Assembly: GCA_964493095.1 (NCBI GenBank) | Contig: CAZBNG010000089.1 | Span: 1-8,743 of the forward strand | Direction of reading: 5' to 3' | Length of the DNA: 8,743 bases | Source: CAYXSX01 sp964493095 | Lineage (GTDB): Bacteria > Pseudomonadota > Alphaproteobacteria > Micavibrionales > Micavibrionaceae | Shown here: one piece after another, positions 1 to 5,361 of the stretch | Numbering within the stretch: position 1 is the stretch's first letter | Layout of the letters: every line of letters starts with the position of its first letter | The notes under the pieces: generated by a model | The model's input: the letters and a program-made list of their open reading frames with translations, nothing else | Database searches by the model: none | What the model was told of the DNA's origin: nothing | Made by a program: the position numbers and the translations under genes

Positions 1-43
1 TTATTAAGAAATAACAGAGATTTAGCAGAAGAAGGAAAATCTG

Positions 44-349
44 ATGGCAAAAGTTTGTATGGTAGAACGCGATAAGAAACGCCGCAAAATGGTGTCGCGC
101 TATGCGGCCAAGCGTGAGGCGCTTAAAGCGATCATCAAGGATCAGAGCATACCGGCTGACGAACGCTTCCGTGCGGTTCTCAAGCTGGCCGAACTGCCGC
201 GCAACGGCTCCAAGACACGCCTGCGCAACCGCTGTGCGCTGTCCGGGCGTCCGCGTGGTTATTACCGCAAGTTCAACCTTTCCCGCATCGCATTGCGGGA
301 CCTGGCCTCCCGCGGAGAGCTGCCGGGCGTAACGAAGTCCAGCTGGTAA
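44..349 (+). CDS. rpsN: 30S ribosomal protein S14
   Basis: S14 is a small-subunit protein of the 30S head that contacts 16S rRNA near the decoding region and S3/S10. The 101-residue product has exactly the length of the long, zinc-independent form. The only cysteines are C5 and C64, so the paired CxxC zinc ligands of the short form are absent. The conserved tail is present: RNRCALSGRPRG (61-72), then the RKF and LSRI blocks, ending GVTKSSW. Start choice: GAAGGA at 31-36 lies 7 bases before ATG 44. A second in-frame ATG at residue 6 has no comparable site and would cut the conserved N-terminal MAK. It is the first gene of the visible run, with rpsH starting 13 bases after its stop. Identification is secure from the family signature and from its place before rpsH. 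Confidence 0.97.
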   Translation: MAKVCMVERDKKRRKMVSRYAAKREALKAIIKDQSIPADERFRAVLKLAELPRNGSKTRLRNRCALSGRPRGYYRKFNLSRIALRDLASRGELPGVTKSSW

Positions 350-362
350 GGAGGATATTGAC

Positions 363-761
363 ATGAGCATGAATGATCCCCTTGGAGATATGATTACCCG
401 CATCCGCAACGGACAGAGCGCTCACAAGTCATTTGTGGATGCTCCTTTCTCCCGCCTGCATGAGCGTGTGGCGAATGTGTTGAAGGATGAAGGCTATATC
501 CGCGGTTTTTCAATCGTCGATCTGGGTAACAATAAGAAAAACATCCGTATCGAGCTGAAATATGCCGAAGGGCAGGGCGCAATCCGCGAGATTTCCCGCG
601 TATCCAAACCCGGTCGCCGGATTTATTCTAACGTTAAGGAAATGCCGCGTTTCTATAACGGCCTTGGCATGCTGATCGTCTCTACGCCCCATGGCGTGAT
701 GCCCGATCACAAGGCCCGGTCTGAGAATGTTGGCGGCGAAATTTTGTTTAAGGTGTTTTAA
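363..761 (+). CDS. rpsH: 30S ribosomal protein S8
   Basis: S8 is a primary 16S rRNA-binding protein (central domain, helix 21) needed for platform assembly. In E. coli it also represses spc operon translation by binding the rplE mRNA; whether that holds here cannot be seen in this window. The 132-residue product has the N-terminal block DPLGDMITRIRNG (5-17), and the C-terminal signature STPHGVM (107-113) followed by GGEILFKVF at the end. The SD AAGGAGG (348-354) overlaps the rpsN stop codon and lies 8 bases before ATG 363, which points to translational coupling with rpsN. The ATG at 369 is a possible alternative, but the MSM-DP start is usual in the family. The last residues (LFKVF) differ from the cysteine-containing ending common in other S8 proteins, with no obvious consequence. 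Confidence 0.97.
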   Translation: MSMNDPLGDMITRIRNGQSAHKSFVDAPFSRLHERVANVLKDEGYIRGFSIVDLGNNKKNIRIELKYAEGQGAIREISRVSKPGRRIYSNVKEMPRFYNGLGMLIVSTPHGVMPDHKARSENVGGEILFKVF

Positions 762-800
762 CCCACTGGTTTTTGTTTAGTGGAATAGGAAGTTAATACG

Positions 801-1361
801 ATGTCTAGAATTGGAAAAAATCCGGTAAGCATTCCAGAGGGCGTTGAGCTTACGGTCAACGGCCAGGATGTTAAGGCCAAGGGCAAGCTGGGAGAGCTTT
901 CCCTGCGCGTTCACGACGAGGTGGCTATCGCCCTTGAGGAAGTAGCCAACGATGAAGGCAAGACCAGCAAGGTCGTGCGCCTGACGCCCAAGTCAAACAG
1001 CCGTATGGCACAGCAAATATGGCCGACCATGCGCACGCTGGTAAACAATATTGTTGTCGGCGTCAGTCAGGGCTATTCCAAAAAGCTTGAGATCAAGGGC
1101 GTTGGTTACCGCGCAAACGTGCAGGGCCGCACATTGGTTCTGTCTCTGGGCTTTTCCCATGAGGTTCGTTTCGACGTGCCTGCGGGCATTGACGTGAAAA
1201 TGGACGGTCAGACCAATATCGAGGTTTCCGGCATCGATAAACAACAGGTCGGTCAGGTTGCGGCGAATATCCGCGGATACAGGCCGCCGGAGCCGTATAA
1301 GGGTAAAGGCGTTCGTTACGCGGATGAATACGTCCTGCGTAAAGAAGGTAAGAAGAAATAA
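801..1361 (+). CDS. rplF: 50S ribosomal protein L6
   Basis: L6 binds 23S rRNA helix 97 near the sarcin-ricin loop and the factor-binding side of the 50S subunit. The product is 186 residues, slightly longer than the usual ~177. The start MSRIGKNPVSIPEGV and the C-terminal L6 signature PEPYKGKGVRYADE (164-176) are both intact. The two repeated L6 folds cover roughly residues 1-82 and 83-186, with a mildly variable insert around 48-58 (ANDEGKTSKVV) that accounts for the extra length. A weak SD (AGGA or GGAAG, 787-792) precedes ATG 801. The 39-base gap from rpsH is the longest among the seven ribosomal-protein genes and carries only a marginal hairpin. The lysine-rich tail KEGKKK is normal for the family. 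Confidence 0.97.
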   Translation: MSRIGKNPVSIPEGVELTVNGQDVKAKGKLGELSLRVHDEVAIALEEVANDEGKTSKVVRLTPKSNSRMAQQIWPTMRTLVNNIVVGVSQGYSKKLEIKGVGYRANVQGRTLVLSLGFSHEVRFDVPAGIDVKMDGQTNIEVSGIDKQQVGQVAANIRGYRPPEPYKGKGVRYADEYVLRKEGKKK

Positions 1362-1374
1362 GGGATTTTGACAA

Positions 1375-1767
1375 ATGGCTATGGCAAAACAAAAAACAAC
1401 ATCCGTGCAGCGTCGTTCCTTTAGAACGCGTAACAAGATTCGCCGCGTGAATATCGAACAGAACGCCAGGCGCGAAGTGCGTGCGCGTTTGTCCGTTTTC
1501 CGTTCCGGAAAGCAGATTTATGCGCAGGTTATCGATGACATTAAAGGTGTGACTGTGGCGGCGGCATCTACGCTGGATGCGGATATCAAAGAAAAAATCA
1601 AGAGCGGCTCCACGAAAGAGGCGGCAGCCGAAGTGGGCAAGCTGATTGCCGAGCGCGCTAAAAAGGCGGGCGTAAGCAAGGTGGTCTATGACCGTGGCCG
1701 TTTCCTCTACCATGGTCGCGTGAAGGCATTGGCTGACGGCGCGCGCGAAGGCGGTCTCGAATTTTAA
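1375..1767 (+). CDS. rplR: 50S ribosomal protein L18
   Basis: L18 binds 5S rRNA together with L5 and L25 and helps install it in the central protuberance of the 50S subunit. The 130-residue product has a basic, disordered N-terminus (residues 1-36) rich in Arg/Lys. The globular part has the ARLSVFRSGKQIYAQVIDD block (37-55), and the C-terminus has YDRGRFLYHGRVKALADG followed by AREGGLEF, the L18 ending. Most L18 proteins have glycine where this one has arginine in the DRG-x-F step (R109), a mild oddity. Start choice: AAGGGA (1360-1365), which overlaps the rplF stop, suits ATG 1375 (9-base spacing) better than the in-frame ATG at 1381. It sits between rplF and rpsE, as in the standard spc operon. 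Confidence 0.97.
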   Translation: MAMAKQKTTSVQRRSFRTRNKIRRVNIEQNARREVRARLSVFRSGKQIYAQVIDDIKGVTVAAASTLDADIKEKIKSGSTKEAAAEVGKLIAERAKKAGVSKVVYDRGRFLYHGRVKALADGAREGGLEF

Positions 1768-1798
1768 TAATTAAAAGGCTTTAAGGAGCATTTAAACG

Positions 1799-2359
1799 AT
1801 GGCAAGACAAAACGAACAAGAAAGAGCGATGGAGCGTGAAGAGTCCGAATTCACCGAGCGCCTGGTTGGTATCAACCGCGTGGCGAAAGTGGTGAAGGGC
1901 GGCCGCCGTTTCGGGTTTGCGGCTTTGATGGTGGTCGGCGACGGCAAAGGCCGCGTTGGTCACGGTCACGCCAAGGCCAGAGAAGTGCCCGAGGCCATCA
2001 AGAAAGCCACGGAGCAGGCCAAACGCAACATGATCCGCGTTCCCCTGCGCGAGGGCCGTACGCTTCACCATGATGTGAAGGGCCGTCACGGTGCGGGCCG
2101 TGTTTTCATGCGCTCCGCCCCCAAAGGTACGGGCATTATCGCGGGTGGTCCCATGCGTGCCGTATTCGAAGCGCTGGGCGTTCATGACGTGGTTGCCAAG
2201 GCTATCGGTTCCAACAACCCTTACTCCATGGTGAACGCGACATTTGAAGCGCTCAAAGCGATGCAGAGCCCGCGTCACGTGGCTTCCCGCCGCAGTAAAA
2301 AGGTAAGCGAAGTTGTTTCCGGTCGCGGTGAAGCGGCTGGCGAGGATGATGCTGCTTAG
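1799..2359 (+). CDS. rpsE: 30S ribosomal protein S5
   Basis: S5 sits at the back of the 30S neck, helps set decoding fidelity, lines the mRNA entry region and forms part of the spectinomycin site. The 186-residue product has an acidic, Glu-rich N-terminal lead (residues 1-20). The S5 RNA-binding domain follows, with GGRRFGFAALMVVGDGKGRVG (34-54). The C-terminal domain has GTGIIAGGPMRAVFEALGV (110-128) and AKAIGSNNP (133-141). Compared with the ~167-residue E. coli protein, the extra length lies in the N-terminal lead and in a weakly conserved acidic tail ending GEDDAA. A strong SD, TAAGGAG (1782-1788), precedes ATG 1799 by 10 bases. The gene lies in normal order between rplR and rpmD. Confidence 0.97.
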   Translation: MARQNEQERAMEREESEFTERLVGINRVAKVVKGGRRFGFAALMVVGDGKGRVGHGHAKAREVPEAIKKATEQAKRNMIRVPLREGRTLHHDVKGRHGAGRVFMRSAPKGTGIIAGGPMRAVFEALGVHDVVAKAIGSNNPYSMVNATFEALKAMQSPRHVASRRSKKVSEVVSGRGEAAGEDDAA

Positions 2360-2392
2360 GCGGATCCGAGATTAAGGTAAGGAATTAAAAAA

Positions 2393-2719
2393 ATGGCTGA
2401 AGAAAAACAAACAAAAGCACCAAAAACGGAAGCGAAAAAGGCGCCGGCCAAGAAGGCTGCTGCTCCCAAGGCAGAATCCAAACCGGCTGCTCCAAAGTCC
2501 GCGCCAAAGAAGGCTGCTGCGAAGAAAAAGCCTTCTGGCGCCACTGTGACGGTAACGCAAATCGGTTCTCCTATCGGCCGTCAGGCATATCAGCGCGCAA
2601 CGCTGATTGGTCTGGGCCTGAACAAGATGCACCGCACAAGCACGCTGGAAGACACGCCTTCCGTGCGTGGCATGATTGAGAAGGTCAAGCACCTGGTGAA
2701 AGTGGTAGACGCAGCGTAA
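2393..2719 (+). CDS. rpmD: 50S ribosomal protein L30 with a Lys/Ala/Pro-rich N-terminal extension
   Basis: L30 is a small 50S protein, normally about 60 residues. This product is 108 residues. Residues 50-108 are a complete L30 core, with the TVTQIGSPIGR start block, RATLIGLGLNKMHRT and the EDTPSVRGMIEKVKHLVKV ending. Residues 1-49 are an extra low-complexity segment with 15 Lys, 15 Ala and 7 Pro, resembling histone-H1-like or disordered RNA-binding tails. The long start is well supported: AAGGA (2379-2383) lies 9 bases before ATG 2393, and no in-frame ATG with an SD occurs at the core boundary. The extension contains an exact 14-base direct repeat (2450-2463 and 2507-2520) encoding KKAAA. 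Such a tail could contact rRNA on the ribosome surface, but this is inference. Confidence 0.93.
   Translation: MAEEKQTKAPKTEAKKAPAKKAAAPKAESKPAAPKSAPKKAAAKKKPSGATVTVTQIGSPIGRQAYQRATLIGLGLNKMHRTSTLEDTPSVRGMIEKVKHLVKVVDAA
2450..2520 (+). repeat. 14-base direct repeat inside the L30 extension
   Basis: AAGAAGGCTGCTGC occurs at 2450-2463 and again at 2507-2520, in the same reading frame and 57 bases (19 codons) apart. Both copies encode KKAAA. Synonymous codons vary elsewhere in the extension, so this looks like a small internal duplication rather than forced codon choice. Chance in such a biased segment is not excluded. Confidence 0.6.
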
Positions 2720-2747
2720 GAACGATTTCTTTTAAAGGATAAGAGCA

Positions 2748-3299
2748 ATGAAACTGAATGAATTACAACCCAAAGAAGGATCCAAAAAAGCCCGCATCCG
2801 TGTAGGCCGTGGTATTGGCTCCGGCAAGGGCAAGACCTCCGGCAGTGGCCAAAAGGGTCAAAAATCACGTTCAGGCGTAGCGATCAACGGTTTTGAAGGC
2901 GGTCAAATGCCCCTTTACCGCCGCCTGCCTAAAAGCGGTTTCAGCAACGTCAAATTCGCTGAGAAGCTGGCTGAGCTGACGCTGGGCCGCCTTCAGGCTG
3001 CGATTGACGCTAAGAAAATCGATGTCAAGGGACCTCTGGATGAAGACGCTTTGGTGAAATCCGGCGTGGTGCGCCGTAAGCTGGGCGGTATCAAGCTGCT
3101 GGGCACGGGCGAGCTGAAAAGCAAAGTGGATCTGAAAATTACGAAAGCGACCAAGGGCGCAACCGAAGCGGTTGAAAAAGCCGGCGGTAAGATCGAGATC
3201 ACAGCCGTTGAAAAGGCGCCGCTTGTAAAAGGCGAAAAAAAGAAAAAGCCTGCCGATAAAAAAACACGCGTGGAAAAGAAGAAAGCGGCGAAAAAATAA
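2748..3299 (+). CDS. rplO: 50S ribosomal protein L15 with a Lys-rich C-terminal extension
   Basis: L15 is a late-assembly 50S protein that threads a long basic N-terminal arm into 23S rRNA. The product is 183 residues against roughly 145-160 in most relatives. The N-terminal arm is canonical: MKLNELQP, then RVGRGIGSGKGKTSGSGQKGQ (18-38), then FEGGQMPLYRRLPKSGF (49-65). The L15 fold continues to about residue 155 (KLLGTGELKSKVDLK, then EKAGGKIEI). The last 28 residues (156-183) hold 13 lysines and end KKKAAKK, a tail not needed for the fold. AAAGGAT (2734-2740) is the SD for ATG 2748. This is the last ribosomal-protein gene before the 104-base gap that precedes secY. Like the adjacent rpmD, it carries an unusual basic extension, though at the opposite end of the protein. 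Confidence 0.96.
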   Translation: MKLNELQPKEGSKKARIRVGRGIGSGKGKTSGSGQKGQKSRSGVAINGFEGGQMPLYRRLPKSGFSNVKFAEKLAELTLGRLQAAIDAKKIDVKGPLDEDALVKSGVVRRKLGGIKLLGTGELKSKVDLKITKATKGATEAVEKAGGKIEITAVEKAPLVKGEKKKKPADKKTRVEKKKAAKK

Positions 3300-3329
3300 T
3301 CCGGCGCTAATCGCTGAATTTAAGATACG

Positions 3330-3359
3330 GGGGGCTTGCTTGCAGGCCCTCTTTTCTTT
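3330..3359 (+). terminator. Putative intrinsic terminator or attenuator between rplO and secY
   Basis: Bases 3330-3338 pair with 3343-3351 to give a 9-base-pair stem (seven Watson-Crick pairs and two G-U pairs) closed by the 4-base loop CTTG. The stem is followed directly by TTTTCTTT (3352-3359). This is the classic form of a rho-independent terminator on the + strand. It lies 30 bases after the rplO stop. Because secY and adk continue in the same direction, it probably reduces transcription rather than ending the operon completely, so that ribosomal proteins are made in excess over SecY. The reverse strand shows no T-tract after the hairpin. Confidence 0.7.
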
Positions 3360-3377
3360 ATGAGTTTTGGGTCTGCA

Positions 3378-3383
3378 TACAAT
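3378..3383 (+). promoter_or_regulatory. Possible -10 box of a secY promoter
   Basis: TACAAT matches the sigma-70 -10 consensus at five of six positions. It lies after the putative terminator and 20 bases before the secY start. No convincing -35 hexamer is found 16-18 bases upstream; the T-rich stretch near 3352-3359 is the nearest candidate. A TG occurs at 3374-3375, but two bases instead of one separate it from the box. The call is weak and rests mainly on the logic that genes after a terminator need their own promoter. Confidence 0.3.
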
Positions 3384-3403
3384 TAAACAAGGATTCTTAA
3401 TTC

Positions 3404-4747
3404 ATGGCATCAGCTGCTGAACAACTTGCCAGAAACGCCAACTGGGGCGCACTGGCCAAAGCCACAGAGCTTAAATCCCGCATCCTGTTCGTTCTCGGGG
3501 CTCTTCTGGTTTACCGTCTGGGCACCTATATTCCCGTTCCCGGTATTGACCCCTACGTATGGAACGAGATTTTTACCCATAAGGGCGGCGGGATTCTGGA
3601 CATGTTCAATATGTTCTCCGGCGGTGCGCTTCAGCGTATGACGATTTTCGCGCTCAATATTATGCCCTATATTTCGGCTTCCATTATCATGCAGCTGGCT
3701 TCTTCCATGTCGCCCAAACTCGAAGCCCTCAAGAAAGAGGGGGAAATGGGCCGTATGAAAATCAACCAGTATACGCGCTATTTTACGGTGATACTGGCGG
3801 CGGTGCAGGCTTACGGTCTTGCTGTGGGCCTTGAAAGCATGCATGGGTCAACCGGCCCGGCGGTAATCAACCCCGGCCTGTTCTTCCGTGTCTCTACGGT
3901 CATTACGATTGTAGGGGGAACGGTGTTCCTGATGTGGCTGGGTGAGCAGATTACGGCCCGGGGAATTGGCAACGGTATTTCCCTGATCATTTTCTCAGGT
4001 ATCGTTGCAGGATTGCCGCGCGCTATCGCCTCCACGCTGGAGCTGGGCCGCCAGGGTCAGTTCAGCTTTCCCACATTGTTTATCCTGTTTTCCATGGTGG
4101 TGGGCGTGATTGTCTTTATCGTATTCATGGAGCGCGCCCAGCGGCGGATTGTGGTGCAGTATCCCAAGCGGCAGGTGGGCAATAAAATGATGGGCGGGGA
4201 TTCCAATCATATTCCGCTTAAACTGAACACTTCCGGGGTGATCCCCCCGATTTTTGCGTCCTCGTTGCTTTTGCTGCCCCTGACCCTTGTCGGGTTTTCC
4301 GGCGCGGCGGGTGGCGATATAACGGCGACTATCGCTCAATTCCTGCAACACGGACGCCCCGCCTATATGTTCCTTTACGGCGGCCTGATCGTGTTCTTCA
4401 GCTTTTTCTACACCGCGATTGTTTTTAACCCGGAAGATAATGCCGAAAACCTGCGCAAATACGGCGGGTTTATCCCCGGTATCCGTCCCGGCAAAAACAC
4501 GGCGGATTATTTTGATTACGTCCTGACGCGCCTGACGGTGCTTGGGGCGGCGTATCTCGTGTTTATCTGCCTGTTGCCGGAATTTCTGATTGCGCATTAC
4601 TCCATGCCGTTCTACTTTGGCGGTACAAGCCTGCTGATTGTCGTAACGGTGACCATGGATACGGTGGCGCAAATCCATTCACATCTGATTGCGCACCAGT
4701 ATGAGGGCCTGATTAAGAAATCCAGGCTGCGTAGCCGCAGGGGCTAA
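3404..4747 (+). CDS. secY: Protein translocase subunit SecY
   Basis: SecY is the ten-helix inner-membrane channel of the Sec translocon. With SecE and SecG it passes unfolded proteins across, or releases them into, the membrane, working with SecA or ribosomes. The 447-residue length is typical. Visible marks are the first helix around 25-45 (FVLGALLVYRLGTYIPVPG), the plug and helix 2 region GGILDMFNMFSGGALQR (62-78), and the cytoplasmic loop ERAQRRIVVQYPKRQ (243-257) that contacts SecA and ribosomes. The conserved loop FNPEDNAENLRKYGGFIPGI (341-360) precedes RPG, and the basic tail ends KKSRLRSRRG. Hydrophobic stretches at about 125-143, 160-180, 192-211, 223-242, 278-300, 320-341, 375-395 and 405-425 fit the remaining helices. 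AAGGA (3389-3393) lies 10 bases before ATG 3404. A terminator-like hairpin lies upstream, and adk follows after 32 bases. Confidence 0.98.
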   Translation: MASAAEQLARNANWGALAKATELKSRILFVLGALLVYRLGTYIPVPGIDPYVWNEIFTHKGGGILDMFNMFSGGALQRMTIFALNIMPYISASIIMQLASSMSPKLEALKKEGEMGRMKINQYTRYFTVILAAVQAYGLAVGLESMHGSTGPAVINPGLFFRVSTVITIVGGTVFLMWLGEQITARGIGNGISLIIFSGIVAGLPRAIASTLELGRQGQFSFPTLFILFSMVVGVIVFIVFMERAQRRIVVQYPKRQVGNKMMGGDSNHIPLKLNTSGVIPPIFASSLLLLPLTLVGFSGAAGGDITATIAQFLQHGRPAYMFLYGGLIVFFSFFYTAIVFNPEDNAENLRKYGGFIPGIRPGKNTADYFDYVLTRLTVLGAAYLVFICLLPEFLIAHYSMPFYFGGTSLLIVVTVTMDTVAQIHSHLIAHQYEGLIKKSRLRSRRG

Positions 4748-4779
4748 AAGTAAAAACATAATAGGGAGACGACAGACGT

Positions 4780-5361
4780 ATGAATATCATCATGTTTGGA
4801 CCGCCGGGTGCGGGTAAGGGAACGCAGGCGGCAAAGCTGCAGGCCGAATATAAGATCAAGCACCTGTCCACCGGCGACATGCTGCGCGGCGAAGTGGCAA
4901 GCGGCAGCGAACTGGGGCAGCGCCTGAAGGCCATTATCGATGCCGGGGAACTGGTTTCCGACGAAATTATTATTGAGATTATCGGCAACTGCATCGCAGA
5001 ACCCGAATGCAGCAAGGGCTTCATTCTTGATGGTTTCCCGCGCACGGTACGCCAGGCACAGGCTCTGGACGAAATGCTGGCGGGAGCAGGGCGCAAGATC
5101 GACCACGTGATCGTACTGGAGGTCGATGAGGACGCGCTGGTTGACCGGATTACGGGGCGCGCGGCGGAAACCGGCGGCGCAAGGGCTGACGATAACGAGG
5201 AAACGTTGCGCAACCGCCTGAAAGTTTATCACGACCAGACCGCGCCGGTTCTGCCCTATTATGAGGAAAAGGGGCTGCTGCGCAAAATCGACGGCATGCA
5301 GCCGATCGAGACAGTAACCGAAGAAATTTCCGGTTTGCTCGGAAAAGCCAAAGCGGCTTAA
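4780..5361 (+). CDS. adk: Adenylate kinase, short-LID form
   Basis: Adenylate kinase is a cytoplasmic enzyme that interconverts ATP + AMP and 2 ADP. The 193-residue product has the P-loop GPPGAGKGT (7-15, K13), the AMP-binding STGDMLR block (30-36) and LDGFPRT (83-89). A compact LID region runs about 122-148, with RITGR, RADD (135-138) and a following RNRL. The full LID insertion and zinc-binding cysteines of longer bacterial enzymes are missing, so this is the short-LID form common in Alphaproteobacteria. AGGGAG (4763-4768) is the SD for ATG 4780. Adenylate kinase right after secY is the usual alphaproteobacterial order, in which rpsM would come next. Here the adk TAA (5359-5361) instead overlaps, by three bases, the stop of the convergent aminotransferase gene. 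No clear terminator follows adk on the + strand. Confidence 0.98.
   Translation: MNIIMFGPPGAGKGTQAAKLQAEYKIKHLSTGDMLRGEVASGSELGQRLKAIIDAGELVSDEIIIEIIGNCIAEPECSKGFILDGFPRTVRQAQALDEMLAGAGRKIDHVIVLEVDEDALVDRITGRAAETGGARADDNEETLRNRLKVYHDQTAPVLPYYEEKGLLRKIDGMQPIETVTEEISGLLGKAKAA

Noticed and set aside
1..43. Possible 3' end of rplE (an in-frame TAA at 12-14 preceded by codons for I-K-K)
   Set aside because: The upstream gene in such operons is usually rplE, but only three codons are visible and they match no diagnostic L5 ending, so no gene is called.
762..784. Hairpin CCACT/AGTGG between rpsH and rplF
   Set aside because: Only five or six pairs with a long loop and no T-tract; too weak to call a terminator or a regulatory site.
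2361..2368. CGGATCCG palindrome between rpsE and rpmD
   Set aside because: An 8-base palindrome is expected by chance at this length, and no promoter or partner site accompanies it.
5318..5345. TTTCCG/CGGAAA hairpin inside adk as a - strand terminator for the aminotransferase
   Set aside because: It lies 12 bases past the stop on the - strand, but the stem has just three G-C pairs and the tract TTTCTTC is broken; it is also fixed by adk coding needs.
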